Made by a program: the position numbers and the translations under genes | The notes under the pieces: model-generated | Database searches by the model: none | What the model was told of the DNA's origin: nothing | Seen by the model: only the letters and a program-made list of their open reading frames with translations | Assembly: GCF_048569485.1 (NCBI RefSeq) | Contig: NC_134364.1 | Span: 124,880,882-124,944,881, forward strand | DNA from: Anomaloglossus baeobatrachus | Taxonomy: Eukaryota; Chordata; Amphibia; Anura; Aromobatidae | Length of the DNA: 64,000 nucleotides | Direction: 5' to 3' | Part shown: in pieces, positions 46,285 to 58,189 of the stretch | Layout of the letters: the number at the start of each line of letters is the position of its first letter | How positions within the stretch are numbered: position 1 is the first letter of the stretch

Positions 46285-46334
46285 TCAGACAAAGTCATTA
46301 ACTTCCAAGTTGCTTCTGGTTTCCAGTGATAAAA
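46285..46334 (-). CDS. Possible terminal coding exon of minus-strand gene
   Basis: A strong acceptor (ATATCTTTGTCTTTGG...TTTGCAG) is followed on the minus strand by a short frame. If the incoming phase is that of the 57313-57113 exon, it reads LSLETRSNLEVNDFV then TGA. The phase fits, but the segment is short, 11 kb away and the match could be chance. A different frame downstream (EGAHFSHLEMDTERICVVF) is also open and looks coding-like, so the true reading is unclear. Confidence 0.22.
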
Positions 46335-46489
46335 CTGCAAAGCCCAAAGACAAAGATATTAGTGAAAAACTTCGACGTTTTTGAACATTTAAGGAGCTGA
46401 GGAGCGAAAAAGAATCACACACTATTGGAAGATTCTGCAGTTCTCTTGTAATTGGATTCTTTATAACATAATATTACTTAGACAGTAGG

Positions 46490-47060
46490 TTTTTTTACCC
46501 CTTTACGACCAAGGACATAACTATATGTCCTTGGTTGTATATCAGTAATCACTGCCGGTTGCTGCAGTAAGCTGGTGGTGATTCCTGCACATGTCAGCTG
46601 ATTTGATCAGCAGATATGTATGGCTAACAGGCATGGGTTGATCCGTTATCCACCCATGCCTGCTTGCCACTTAGATCTACATATAAACTTAGATTTAAGT
46701 GGCCACGGTGGGGATCGTGTCATTCCCTACCGTTATCAGCAGCCCCATGATGCGATCACAGGGAGTCGGTTGCCACGGTAGTAATAGGTCATGTGATGAC
46801 CCCTGTCTCTATCATGACGTACTTCCTCTAAGAGCCAACAGAGCGCTGGCTCTTACAAAAACGCTGTGCAGCTCTGATCACCAGAAATTAACAAGCCATC
46901 AGTCAGTGGATCCATAAAGTCCCCTAGGGGGACTAGTAAAATAAATTAAAAAAATGTAAAAGAAAAAAGTTTTGAAAAAAGGCAAAAAAACCAAAACATT
47001 TAAATTATCCCCTCCATTCGACCCATTGAACATAAAACAATTAAAAAAATACACACATAT
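46490..47060. repeat. Dispersed repeat D, copy 1
   Basis: ACGACCAAGGACATAACTAT, then GATTTGATCAGCAGATATGT, GGTTGATCCGTTATCCACCC and CCCTAGGGGGACTAGTAAAA recur in related form near 53010-53420 and 62960-63010. Non-coding, class not assigned. Confidence 0.5.
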
Positions 47061-47236
47061 TTGGTATCGGTGCATTCAGAAATGCCCAGTCTATAAAAAT
47101 ATAAAAATCAATTAATTTAATAGGTACATGGCATGGCGAGAAACAAATTCCAAATTCCAGAATTACGGTTTTTGGTAGCCACAAAATTTGTTTTGTGTGT
47201 GTGTTTTTCACTCATGTGATAGAGGCCTAAGGAATA

Positions 47237-47473
47237 GGGATGATCGAATACCTCAAATATTCGGCTTCACGAATATCCGACGAATCGGTCGCTGCTTTGC
47301 GAATGTACGATGCGCAATGTAAGTCTATGGGAAGCCCGAATAGTTCCAAATAGTTGTTATTGGGGTTTCCCATAGACTTACTTTGCTCATCGACTATTCG
47401 CGAATAGTCGAATAGCGGCGACCTATTTGGCAAATATTCGTGAAGCCGAATATTTGAGGTACTTGATCATCCC
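47237..47473. mobile_element. Palindromic MITE with TA target duplication
   Basis: GGGATGATCGAATACCTCAA at the left matches the complement of TTGAGGTACTTGATCATCCC at the right, with inverted repeats of about 42 bases and TA on both sides (47235-47236, 47474-47475). A second inner palindrome uses CTATGGGAAGCCC/GGGTTTCCCATAG. The 237-bp element fits a Tc1/mariner-type MITE. Confidence 0.8.
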
Positions 47474-47475
47474 TA

Positions 47476-48700
47476 CTAAGGAAGCTATTACTCTTTGTTT
47501 AGTCTTCAGTTCAGTGGTCCCATAAGGGCTTATGGCCAAACCCCTAGCAAAACGGGATTTGGACGTATGCGCCAATGGGGCCATTGACTGTAATGGTGCA
47601 GATGGAGTCACCATGTGCTCTGCCATGAACCATTTAGGCCATTTACGCTTTCTGGAGGTGGACACCAAGACGTAGTAGACGGCCATAATGTCAAGCCCTA
47701 AAAAAAGAGATTTGCATTTTTTTCCCTATTTCTCCCCACTTGGATTTTTTCCTCTTTAATTTGACATTTTACTGTAAAATGAATAGTGTCTTTCAAAACT
47801 TTTCCTACAATGAAAAATGGAAAATAAAAAAAGTTATGGGTTTACAAAGAAAAGTAGAGAAACATGCAATCTTAAAAATAAAAAGTTGGCTCTGACTTTC
47901 GGAAAATTATTTTTTTTCTTTTTCTTTTTTTTATTTATTTTTTTTTTACTTTTATTTTTATGGAAATTTAAAATCACATCATGAGCAACATTTGCTGACA
48001 ATCATTCAAGAACAATATTAAAACCCTGATCCTTCTTTTAATTTAGATTGGTCAATAATTTTTAGGATTTCTTGTACATGAGCAAAGATCAACACTAATA
48101 GGCAGGTGTAAATAGACCTTAAAAGTAGAGATGTGTGGACTCATTCTCAAGGTTTTCGTCCATAGACCAGGTCAGTAGCCTCTGACCGCTAGACGAGAAG
48201 CTCACAAATCTCTTTCCTTCCAGGATCCCCAGTGAGGCTTTTTATTAGCTACGTATTTGTGTCACCACGCAGAATTGACGTTGTGCCAGCTCTGTTAGTG
48301 AAGAGCCACACTGGGGATCTCGGGAGAGTAGACTGGCGAGCCTCATGCCTTTATACTGACACATAACAGCATAATTTGAAATCCCAAATGAAGAAAAAAA
48401 GGCGTCTGTGTCTGAATTGGCTTTTACCCCAAGAATTCTGCAGAGGAGAGAAGTCCCTTAGGTCTAAATGGAAGTTAAGATGTAAGAGCCACTGCCATTG
48501 AAACATTAGACTGAGAATAAATAAGGCTGAAAATGGCCAGAATCTCAGTGGAAATTCTGCTGGGAAATTTAAACCGATAAGAGTCTAGAAACTATCGGAG
48601 GTCGTTGCGAGGACAGGCACAGAACTGAGCCTTGGAAGGTGATATTTCTTAATCTTTTGTGTCAGTACTGAGAGATTTTGTATTTCACACTGAATATTTT
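47476..48700. other. No gene seen
   Basis: AT-rich sequence with T-rich runs near 47900. Short frames have no motif or convincing splice context. Confidence 0.5.
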
Positions 48701-49350
48701 TCTTGCACCTCTAAATGTGCACGGAGTGGTAGCCATGATTGATTGCTACCCCAGCATACAAATAGGGGTGGGTGTTTGGTCTACTAATGCTGATAGCTTG
48801 AGTACCCGTTGCGCAACTCACCAGGTCCATGGGACTTCCAGATAAGAACGACAGACTTATTTGTAGCAATATTGGAGCTCCAAATACAGCAGGCATCATA
48901 CTTCATGGTATCTTCTGTATAAGACCTTGATTCCATTAGGGTACAGCATCTGATACTAATGACACTTGGCTCAAACACTACTGCAAGCGAAAGCCAAGTT
49001 TCATCTACTATGCTCGGATTCTCTTGTATGGATCGGATCACAGGTGTGGAGAAGAGGGAGAGATTGATCACTCCATCTTCTCCATTGTCTGTCTCTGGGT
49101 ATACTGTACTGATGACACCTAAGTGTAGTCTGATGTTTCACACACTCCCAAAGACTTGTATGGGGGCGTGAGCCGAGGATCACTGCCAAATACAGCATGA
49201 TGCAATTTTTTTGTCACGCCGATTCACCATGAGAAAAAATTTTGCAGATGAACACTGCCTTATTGTTTAACATTGGTGCGAGTGCAATCCAATGTTTTAT
49301 CGGATTGTACTTGTCCGTATTAAACAAAAGTGGGAGCGAAGCCTAACATA
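48700..49350. repeat. Probable dispersed non-autonomous repeat
   Basis: Open frames on both strands cover the same bases (minus 49071-48784, plus 48959-49171), and the right end has the ATTGGTGCGAGTGCAATCC / CGGATTGTACTTGTCCG palindrome typical of MITE ends. Assignment is tentative. Confidence 0.3.
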
Positions 49351-50205
49351 GAGGCACAATCATTGCAGTGTCTAGCGACGGCACTTTACTTGTGAACAGT
49401 CTTTTAGAAAGGCAAGCAAAACTATTTCCCCTATGGCACCGGAACCCAAGGATCAATATGTGTTGCTGAGTATCCTGCACCGACAGCTGCAGTTAGTGAT
49501 TCCTTACAAGAGCTGTTCTGAGAGCCACATCATTCTTCTTTGTGTTCTCAGTTGGGCAGCACTGTCCCTTAATCGGGTCCTCCACTACTTTCATATACTG
49601 GACTCACTACTTCTTTCCCACAGGTCTCCTCCAACTTACCTTCCGTTATGACCACTGTCACTCACACAAGTTCCCTTTAACAGTTTCTTACTGTTTCTGA
49701 GCTATTTGCTTCACTAGAACAGCTCTTTTCTTCTTCAGTACTCGCAACGTACCAGCTCCTGAACCAGCAACATTCTTTCCTCTTGTGCTTTTCAGCTTTT
49801 CACCCCCTCCCCATCGTGAGCCACCCCTAAAGTTAACCCTGTAATAACTATATATAGGACCTATGTTTATAGAGGGGAAAAATAACTTGCAATTAGTGAT
49901 GAGTGAGCATGCTCGCCACTGCTCGATACTCCTTCAAGCATCGTCCATTACTAGATCAAATGTTGCGGGTGTTTGCGTGAAAGCTTGAGTTCGCACCCCG
50001 CATGTTTTGCAGCTGTTAGACAGCTAATCAACATGTGTACACTGCTATGCCATAGCCATGTTGGTTACTAGTACTGTGATTGGCTGGTCTTATATGAGAC
50101 ACGGTCCTCTAAAACCAGTTCAGGGAGAGTTGATGTAGGAGGGAGAGTTTGGATTAGAGCAGGCACATAGGCAGAGTTGTACACTTTCAACCTTTAGTAC
50201 CTTTC
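49351..50205. other. No gene; MITE-like start near 49895
   Basis: TGATGAGTGAGCATGCTCGC at 49897 resembles a short dispersed repeat end. Nothing else is recognised. Confidence 0.35.
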
Positions 50206-50209
50206 ATAT

Positions 50210-51430
50210 TGCACTAAAGGATGATTTTATCTTTGTTTAAGTAATTTTATTAATTTAAATAAATAATTAAAAAAAATGATACAGAGTTTCCCATATTTTT
50301 CATAACCAGCCAAGGTAAAGCAGACAGCTGAGGGTTGGTATTACCATGTTGGGAAGGCCAATGATTATTTGGCCCTTCCAAGCCTAAAAATAGCAGCCCA
50401 CAGCCACCTCAGAATTGGCTCACTCATTAGTCATGCAAAATCTGGCACTTTGCCAGACTCTTCGCAATAGCCATTGGTGTAGTAGTAATCAGGGCAATAA
50501 TTTTTTAGGTTAATTTCAGCTGGGAATTGCCAGCTGACATCAATCCTGGGGGTTAGTAATGCAGAGAAGTCTATCAGACATCCCTATTACTAATCCAGTA
50601 AGTATAAAGTTATAAAAACACACATACACACACAAAAAAAAGTTCATTTGAATAAACATCCCTTCACACTCCCGCCATCAACATTTTATTATTTTATTAA
50701 TAAATCCTAAAATTTCCAATGTAGTCCAACAGATTAATGTTTCACAATGCCCATCGATCCCTATGAGGCCGGATTCTGAGAACATTCTCAGTACAAGGCT
50801 CCAAAGATCTCTACTGGTCAAGGGCAGCCTGGAATTTCTCACTGACGGTGACTTAACTCAGGTGTTGATGTCACAGTGAGTGATAAATTCCAGACTGTAG
50901 CTGACCAGCAGTAACTTATAGAGTTTTGTTCTGACGATTGACATCATCGGACATTACACTTTGGATAACAATGGAACTTCCAGAATCTATTTTGAAGTAA
51001 TAAATTGGTGAAAGAGGAAATGTTATTCAAATAACCTTTTTTTCTCTGTGACTGTGTTTTTCTAAGTCTATACTTGCCGATTTGGTAAAGGGGGTGTCTG
51101 ATAGAAGCCTATCTATGAATAACACCTGAGCTTGGTCGCTCAAAAGTCAACCTCAAAAGTATTACTTTGATTGCCACCGCACAAAGGCAATTGAGAAAAG
51201 CGGGACAAAGCGCCAGAATTGGAGCACCTAGTGGATGCACAACTTCCGGGGTGGCTTCGGGCTGCTATTTTTAGGCTGTGAAGGGCCCAATAACCATGGA
51301 CCTTCCCATCCTGATAACAACAGCCCCCAGCTGTCTGCTTTACTGTGGCTGTTTATCAAAAATAGGAGGGAGCCCAAGTTTTTTTCAATTTTTATTGTTC
51401 ACGACAGCAGTTATCTTCAGCATGCAATAA
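50210..51430. repeat. Dispersed repeat C, copy 2
   Basis: Corresponds in parts to 32991-34120 (AAAGCAGACAGCTG, GCCCTTCCAAGCCT, CACCGCACAAAGGCAAT). No coding frame. Confidence 0.5.
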
Positions 51431-51547
51431 AGCTTGTTGATTGGCTGTGCTGTAGCCTTCCAACAAACTGTAACATATGAACAGTACCTGATCATTGAAC
51501 TTGGACACAGAATTCTTTTTTTTTTCTTAAAGTGTCTGTGAGTCTAA

Positions 51548-52090
51548 AGCTGGCTTCACACACAGCGACATCGCTAGCGATGTCGCTGCCGATCGCATCC
51601 GCCCCCGTCGTTTGTGCGTCTCGGGCAAATCGCTGCCCATGGCGCACAATATTGTTAGGCCCCATCACACGGACTTACCTTCCCTGCGACGTCGCTGTGG
51701 CCGGCGACCCGCCTTCTTTCTAAGGGGGCGGTTCATGCGGCGTCACAGCGACGTCACACGGCAGGCGACCAATAGAAGCGGAAGGGCGGAGAGCAGTCGA
51801 AGGAAAGACACGCACACCTCATTGCCGGCAGCCGCAGGTAAGGTGTTGTTCGTCGTTCCCGGGGTGTCACACGTAGCGATATGTGCTACCTCAGGAACAA
51901 CGAACAACCTGCATGCAAAAGCAGCAATCGGGATTACAACGACCGGACAACGATCAACGATAAGGTGAGTATTTTTGGTCGTTTGTACGTGTCACACGCA
52001 ACGACGTCGCAAACGAGGCCAGATGTGCGTCACGAATTCCGTGACCCCAATGACATCTCGTTAACGATGTCACTGCGTGTTAAGCCCGCT
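51548..52090. mobile_element. MITE (PIF/Harbinger-like), 543 bp
   Basis: Ends AGCTGGCTTCACAC (left) and GTGTTAAGCCCGCT (right) are imperfect inverted repeats. TAA and TTA flank it, so the duplication is imperfect. Internal ACATCGCTAGCGATGTCGCT palindromes and GACGTCGCTGTGGCCGGCGA are shared with the copies at 59936 and 60439. Confidence 0.7.
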
Positions 52091-52214
52091 TTAGCCTCAG
52101 ACACCCAATGTCCAGTACGAGTCCTGATCTTTACCATTCAGCTTTACTCATCCCTACGCACTAGTGACTTTTATACAGACAAGATTATGTTCTTGTTATA
52201 CGCCTCAATATCTC

Positions 52215-53420
52215 TTAACCCATTCACCACTGGGCAAGTTTCCATCTTTTATTTTCGCTTTTTTCCTCCTTTACTTCCAAGAGCCATAACTTTTTTATTT
52301 TTCCGTCAATATTGCCTTATGGGGGCTATTTTTGGCAAGACGAGTTGTACTTTTGAATGAAACCATACATTTTTCCATGTATTGTACTGGCAAACGGGAA
52401 AAAAAATACAAAGATAATGGAAAAAAAGGAAATTTCGACAATGGTTTTGGGGGGTTTTATTCACCATGTTCACTATATGGTAATACTGACCTGGCAATAT
52501 GATTCCTCCGGTTGGTACGAGTTCATAGATACCAAACATGTATGTACTTTTACTTTTACCTAAGTGGTGAGAAAAAATTCAGAAATGTATCCAAAAAAGA
52601 ATAGCTCGTTTGTCGCCATTTTCTGAGACCCGTAGTGTTCTCATTTTTCGTGATATAGAGTTCAGTGTTGCCTTATTTTTTGCGTCTTGAGCTGACGTTT
52701 CTAATTATACTATTTTTGTGCACATGTGATGTTTTTATTGCCTGTTATTGCATTTTAATAAATGTTGTGGTCATCAAAAAAAGTAATTTTGATGTTTGGA
52801 ATTTTTTTTCTTGCTACACCGTGTATTGATCAGAATAATTGATTTTATATTTTTATAGATCGGTCATTTCTGGATAGCAAAATATGTTTATTCTTTATTT
52901 TCAATGGGGCAAAAGAGGGGTGATTTTATTTTTCTTTTTTTTTTTTAATATTTAAAAAAACTTTTTTTTAATTTTTTTTTATTGATTTTACTAGTCCTCT
53001 AGCTTTATGGCTACACTATCCGATCGCCTCTGATCAGAAGAAATCTCCTGTGAGTGCCGGCGCTCTGTCAGTTCTGACAAGAAGGGAGTCATGGTAGCAT
53101 CAGGGGTCATCAGCTGACCCCACACTACCATGACAACACATTGGCATCCCGTGATCGCATCACAGGGCCACCCATGGCGATGAGGAAAAGCACAATTCCC
53201 ATTGTGGCCTTTTAAATTGTACTGTCAGTGTTTGACAGCGTGATCTAAGGGATTAACAGGCGAGGGTGGATCCCCGATCCACCCGCGACTGTTAGCTGCA
53301 CATGTCTGGTGATCAGATCAGCAGTCATGTGCAGGGAGTACTGCAGGCTCGCTGCCAGAGCCCGCGGTACCGGTGGGAGGCGACCTAAGGGGTTAATGCA
53401 GCAGATGATTTTCTTTGCCT
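52215..53420. repeat. Dispersed repeat B copy 2 with repeat D tail
   Basis: The first part matches 32150-32990 in order. The last part (GATCAGATCAGCAGTCATGT, TGGATCCCCGATCCACCCGC) matches the D block at 46490. B and D may therefore be parts of one longer element. Confidence 0.6.
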
Positions 53421-53629
53421 TAGCAGAAGCTCCTTGCACTGAATGAAAGTTGAGTTTGCCGTCCACCCATAAACCCTATTTTTTTTTTTTTTTTACAATT
53501 TTACTCAGTGTCTTACCATTAAGAACAAAATTGTACATTCTACTTCTTCAACCCAAGTGCATGACCTTACATTTATCTAATGCCTTGGAGTGACAAGTCT
53601 CCTAAAAGTGCACACAGGAGTCTGGGACC
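53421..53629. other. No gene seen
   Basis: Spacer with a T-rich run, leading into the minisatellite. Confidence 0.5.
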
Positions 53630-54720
53630 ACAAATGAGGCTATGTGTACACATAATAGATTACTTATCATTAAATGATCCTCAATTACATCCTATTTTAT
53701 ACTCCAGAGCTGCACTCACTATTCTGCTGATGGAGTTTTTATGTAAATACATTACATTACTTATCACTAAAGTACTTTTTGACATACTCCAGAGCTGCAC
53801 TCACTATTCTGCTGGTATAATCACCGTGTATATACATTACTTATCCTATACTGATCCTGAGTTACCTCCTGTATTATCCTCCAGAGCTGCACTCACTATT
53901 CTGCTGGTGCAGTCACTGTGTACATACATTACATTACTGATCCTGAGTTACCTCCTGTATTATACTTCAGAGCTGCACTCACTATTCTGCTGGTGCAGTC
54001 ACTGTGAACATGCATTACATTACTGATCCTGAGTTACCTCCTGTATTATACCCCAGAGCTGCACTCACTATTCTGCTGGTGCAGTCACTGTGTACATACA
54101 TTACATTACTGATCCTGAGTTACCTCCTGTATTATCCTCCAGAGCTGCACTCACTATTCTGCTGGTGCAATCACTGTGTACATACAATACATTACTGATC
54201 CTGTACTGATACTGAGTTACCTCCTGTATTACACTCCAGAGCTGCACTTACTATTCTGCTGGTGCAGTCACTGTGTACATACATTACTGATCCTGTACTG
54301 ATCCTGAGTTACATCTTGTATTATCCTCCAGAGCTGCACTCACTATTCTGCTGGTAAAATCACACTGTACATACATTACATTACTTAACCTGTACTAATA
54401 CTGAGTTATATCCTGTATTATACTCCAGAGCTGCACTCACTATTCTGCTGGTGCAGTCACTGTGTACATACATTACTGATCCTAAGTTACCTCCTCTATT
54501 ATACTCCAGAGCTGCACTCACTATTCTGCTGGTGCAGTCACTGTGTACATACATTACATTACTGATCCTGAGTTACCTCCTGTATTATACTCCAGAGCTG
54601 CACTCACTATTCTGCTGGTGCAGTCACTATGTACATTAGAGTGAGTAACATGAAATGATCCTAAGTTACATATTTTCTACCACTTCAGAGCTGCACTCAC
54701 TATTCTGCCGGAGGGGTGAC
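53630..54720 (+). repeat. Minisatellite, 81-97-bp unit, about 12 copies
   Basis: GCTGCACTCACTATTCTGCT recurs at spacings of 81 to 97 bases, followed by GGTGCAGTCACTGTGTACAT, ACATTACATTACTGATCCTG and AGTTACCTCCTGTATTAT. Length differences come from duplication of short words such as ACATTACATT. Open frames along it are products of the repeat. Confidence 0.95.
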
Positions 54721-54949
54721 TGTGTACATACATTAGCGTACATATCTTGTGTGGATTAAAAGTTGAATGTAAACTCCTGTCCCTTGATATTTGATCAGTG
54801 ACCAGCTGCAGCTCGTTGTGATTGTCTGCAGCCTTTTCTATCTCCTTATTGAGAGCACATGAATGCTTGGCTGCAGCGGGCATTTATTTGTATCGGGGGT
54901 CAGGGGGAGAGCTGCTATGTTGTGTATATGGCCAGGTTTAGTTGAGCTA
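54721..54949. other. No gene seen
   Basis: A minus-strand frame of 68 codons crosses this stretch and the minisatellite edge. No motif is recognised. Confidence 0.45.
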
Positions 54950-55400
54950 CTATAATGCAGCCATTTCTTTAAAAAATACAATATACACAGACAAAAGTGG
55001 TAAATAAAATTCAGGAGTGCACATCCGGCGACCAACTATTGTGCTAGACAATGGACCGCTATCAGCAGGATACACAGCCTACTAAACAACCTACAAACTA
55101 AGAACACGCGTGACGCCGAACCATGATTAACAACACACAAGATTGTTATTCACATATCCATGTATAAAACCCAATAATGTGTAGACGAGATCCAACAGAA
55201 GAGCACTGGCACCATCTACTGGCCAAACCGGAGTACAACATCAACATTAAAGAACATACTGTTTTTTCTTTATAAGTTTCAAACATATGGAGCATTTACA
55301 ACAAAGAGTGAATATGAATCTATGGATTCTGGAGTAGTCACACGTTTCACCTTGTGACAAAGCTTCTTCTGAGGACGGTGTTTAGGTGAGGTTACTGGTC
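54950..55400 (-). repeat. Dispersed retroelement-like repeat E, copy 1
   Basis: Bases 55165-55255 (GTGTAGACGAGATCCAACAG, then AGAGCACTGGCACCATCTAC) match 57818-57905. A degenerate hammerhead core lies on the minus strand at 55375-55340: CTCAGAAGA, a five-pair stem (CTTTG/CAAGG), then GAAACGTGT. Probably an old hammerhead-bearing retroelement. Confidence 0.45.
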
Positions 55401-55930
55401 ATTGTAACAGCATATTGTAGCCCATGTGATCCTCTAAGATAATTATATGTTTCTTTATTACATGAAGCATGGCTACATCCTCTCCCCATGCTTAATGTAT
55501 ATACATGGTTTTGTAGACCTGCTGTCAGACTACCACTAGGTGGCGTAGACTCTCAGGCAGGAAAACTAACCTAAGTGTAATACTACAGACACCCACCAGA
55601 GGTCACCAAACTAATAGTCAGAGAAGTCAAACAGAAATGGGTCAATGCCAGGAAGTCATGTCTTGGAACAGGGAGCAAAACTTAGTCACAGTCAAGAACA
55701 GAGCCGAGGTTAGATACCGGGAAGCAAACTACACAAGGGAAACACTGGGGAGGACAGAAGACTGGGTTACAGTTTTCACAGTTTTCTATGCTGCTGATCT
55801 ACCAGTCCTTTGAATGCTGAGCTGTGTATAACCCCACCCACACCACTGATTGGCAGCTTTCTGTGTACACTACATAGGCAAAAAACTGCTAATCAGTTGT
55901 GCAGGTGGAGTTTTACAAATCAGTTGACTA
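55401..55930. other. No gene seen
   Basis: Unique-looking sequence with short frames only. Confidence 0.5.
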
Positions 55931-55931
55931 G

Positions 55932-56821
55932 GTGTCACGTCCTCACTGTAGTCCGCTCCTGTGACTTCTTCTTCGGTCACCAGGCGTCGCCGTATTCCCG
56001 CTGTGGATAGTGCTGGCGATAGGAGAGGAGTCGGTGCCAGTTGGTGTGGTGGGCGCAGGCTCCGCTCATCCACTTAGCTGGGTTTCCCTGGGACCTGCAG
56101 TACCACTGGCTGACTGTAGGTGGTGGGTGTCTTCCAGCTGAAGTTACCAGATTTCAGCTACAGCCAATGGGAAGACACAACACCCTTCTAATTCCCCCTC
56201 CTGTCTGCTGGTCCCTGCCAGATATAGTTTTGTATTCCTGCTTGTGTTTGGTTCTCGCACTGTTCTGATTATTGATCCTTGTGTTTTGACCTCTGTCTGC
56301 TGTCTGACGACTCTCCTGCCTGCCGTTCTTGTACCTAACTGCCATCTCCAGATTTGACCTCTGCCTGATTTCCTGACTACGCCCTTGTCTGCAGATTTTG
56401 TCCCATTTCCCATTTTTGTATCTCCTGGTTTGACCCTGCCTGACGACCACTCTTCTTGGACTCAGCCTTCCACAGGTAGTGATCTCCAGGGCCTTGTAGT
56501 AATTCCAAATCCCTCTATAGGGGTTAAAGGGTTTTGGGGTTCTTGGGATCCTGCTTAGTGAGTGGCTTTCCTCTAACCTGTCTGTCTTCGGTTTTGACCT
56601 TAGCCTGATTTCCTGACTACTCCCTTGTCTGCCGATTTTATCCTATTTTTGTACCTCCTGGTTTGACCCTGCCTGTCAATTACTATACTTGGAATTGCAG
56701 CCTTCCACAGGTAGTGATATCCGGGGCCTTGTAGTAATTCTAAATCCCTGTTAGGGGTTAAAGGGTTTTGGGGTTCTCGGGATCCTGCTTAGTGAGGGAT
56801 TTACTCTAACATGTCCATAAC
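55932..56821 (+). mobile_element. LTR-like fossil (possible solo LTR)
   Basis: It starts TGTCACGTCC and could end TCCATAACA. The middle is CT-rich with repeated CTGCCTGATTTCCTGACTAC and TTTGACCCTGCCTG phrases, a composition common in amphibian Gypsy-type LTRs. A tandem duplication of about 235 bp is present within it. No target duplication was found and no coding parts are attached. Treated as an old fossil. Confidence 0.35.
56346..56812 (+). repeat. Tandem duplication of about 235 bp
   Basis: Bases 56346-56580 and 56590-56812 share, in order, GCCTGATTTCCTGACTAC, CCTGGTTTGACCCTGCCTG, AGCCTTCCACAGGTAGTGAT and GGTTAAAGGGTTTTGGGGTT, with moderate divergence. Confidence 0.85.
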
Positions 56822-57112
56822 AGCCATCCTGAAACTATGGTTCGAGGCAGGCGTCACACTAGGGGCACGAGGTGCCTAGTCCTATAGTGAATAATCTCCT
56901 GCAATACACAGCCTAGTAAGTGATATATTACTTGAATCAGGCTCTAAGCCCCTATCTAACAGAAACCTCCTGACCGATTCCCTTTAAATCCTAAAAACCA
57001 CCTGCAGACCGTCGTATAGACATCTGTACACTGCCCATTGTAAAGATCACATTATGACACAAGCAAATAAGAATTCAAATCATTAACGGAAGCTCCGCGC
57101 ATAAATATTTAC

Positions 57113-57313
57113 CGTCTACAAGCTCCGAGGGTCCCATGTGCGGTGATCCCGGAGGAATCCCGGAGGAATAATTGGTGTCCACTTGTTGAAGTGCACTGAA
57201 ATTATATTTTAAGAAGGACAAATTTACACCCACGGTCATCAAAGACGTCAGTAATCCGAGGAAACCTCCGAGCAGGAAACACAACGCTACTTTGCATTTG
57301 AAAGGGAGAATAT
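57113..57313 (-). CDS. Probable host exon encoding a membrane segment
   Basis: On the minus strand, TTACATACAG is followed by an open 201-base segment and a CGGTAAATA donor. It encodes ILPFKCKVA, then a strongly hydrophobic LCFLLGGFLGLLTSLMTV, then NLSFLKYNFSALQQVDT and SGIPPGSPHMGPSELVDG. There are three N-glycosylation sites (NLS, NFS, NYS), all after the membrane segment. That suggests a single-pass protein with the short N-terminus inside (type II signal anchor). It enters and leaves in phase 1, which fits the ATG exon at 62765-62750. The family is not recognised. Unlike most of the window, this stretch is not repeated. Confidence 0.55.
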
Positions 57314-57640
57314 CTGTATGTAACTATCTTAGAAGCGATTATCCGGTGACGCCACAGACTCTTCCAGAAGAGGAGGAATAATTAATCCTGACTCCTGATA
57401 TCATAGCTTTAATATTAGAGTTAGCAAAAAAAATGCCATAAAATGTCACCTTCAAGGGTTTCTGCGCAGAGAAAAGGATAAGATGGAATTTGGAAAATTG
57501 TCTATTAATGCTTTCACCAAAATAAAAGAACCAATTAAATATTTGTCTGTTTCTTCTCTGTTCCTTTCAGGGGGAAATTTTATTTATTTTTATTTTTTTT
57601 TTAAACTTCTCTACGTTTTTTAGCTGATATGTCAAGATCC
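57314..57640. other. No gene seen (putative intron)
   Basis: AT-rich, unique-looking. It would be the intron upstream of the exon at 57313-57113. Confidence 0.45.
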
Positions 57641-57649
57641 TGGCTGTTA

Positions 57650-57905
57650 CATAATTGTGAAAAATATAATATACCTAGGCAAAAACTGTCCACTACAATA
57701 TTGGAGCTGCATACTGGGGAAATCAATTATCAAGGATCGCTATCAATATAGATGAACTGCTATATAATCTACCAACTAAAAAAAACAAACACTTCACATC
57801 CAACAGTTATTTCAAAGAATAAAACCCGAGATTGTGTAGATGAGATCCATCAGAAGAGCAAGGACACCATCTACTGGTAAAGCTGCACTATAACATGAAT
57901 ATAAG
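57650..57905 (-). repeat. Dispersed repeat E, copy 2
   Basis: Shares GTGTAGATGAGATCCATCAG then AGAGCAAGGACACCATCTAC with copy 1 at 54950. Diverged elsewhere. Confidence 0.5.
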
Positions 57906-57926
57906 AGAAGATGGCACAGAACCATA

Positions 57927-58120
57927 TTACGATACATCTTTATGGGTTTTCCTCATATAAAGTACAGCCAACGCTTTTAAGACCTTTGTTACAGTGTCCT
58001 GGTATTCTGTATATATGTTCTCAATCTGCTCTACAAGGCACAAAAAAGCTATTATTATACAGACAGCGCGGCCCAGTCTGATGGGCATCTCCGACAAATA
58101 AACAGCTGCACTCTGAGACT
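57927..58120 (-). CDS. Possible alternative terminal exon, unidentified
   Basis: On the minus strand a good acceptor (TTTTTCCAATGTTTGCCTG, TCTTAG) precedes an open frame: SQSAAVYLSEMPIRLGR, AVCIIIAFLCLVEQIENIY, TEYQDTVTKVLKALAVLY, then MRKTHKDVS and stop. Its entry phase also fits the ATG exon at 62765-62750, so it might be an alternative last exon. The composition looks protein-like, with a hydrophobic helix and a heptad-like tail. No family is recognised and no nearby poly-A signal is obvious. Could be chance. Confidence 0.3.
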
Positions 58121-58189
58121 CTAAGACAGGCAAACATTGGAAAAAGGAATTTAGACATGCATTACTGCTAAAGAAAAACATTTAAAAAT

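Noticed and set aside
48784-49071. Minus-strand exon-like frame with a GTGAGT donor
   Set aside because: It lies in a stretch that looks like a dispersed non-autonomous repeat, is open on the other strand too, and has MITE-like palindromes at its edge.
53580-54640. Frames repeating LHSLFCWC and similar
   Set aside because: Translations of the 81-97-bp minisatellite.
54677-55035. Minus-strand frames next to the minisatellite
   Set aside because: They run into the repeat array, and no splice signals or known motifs support them.
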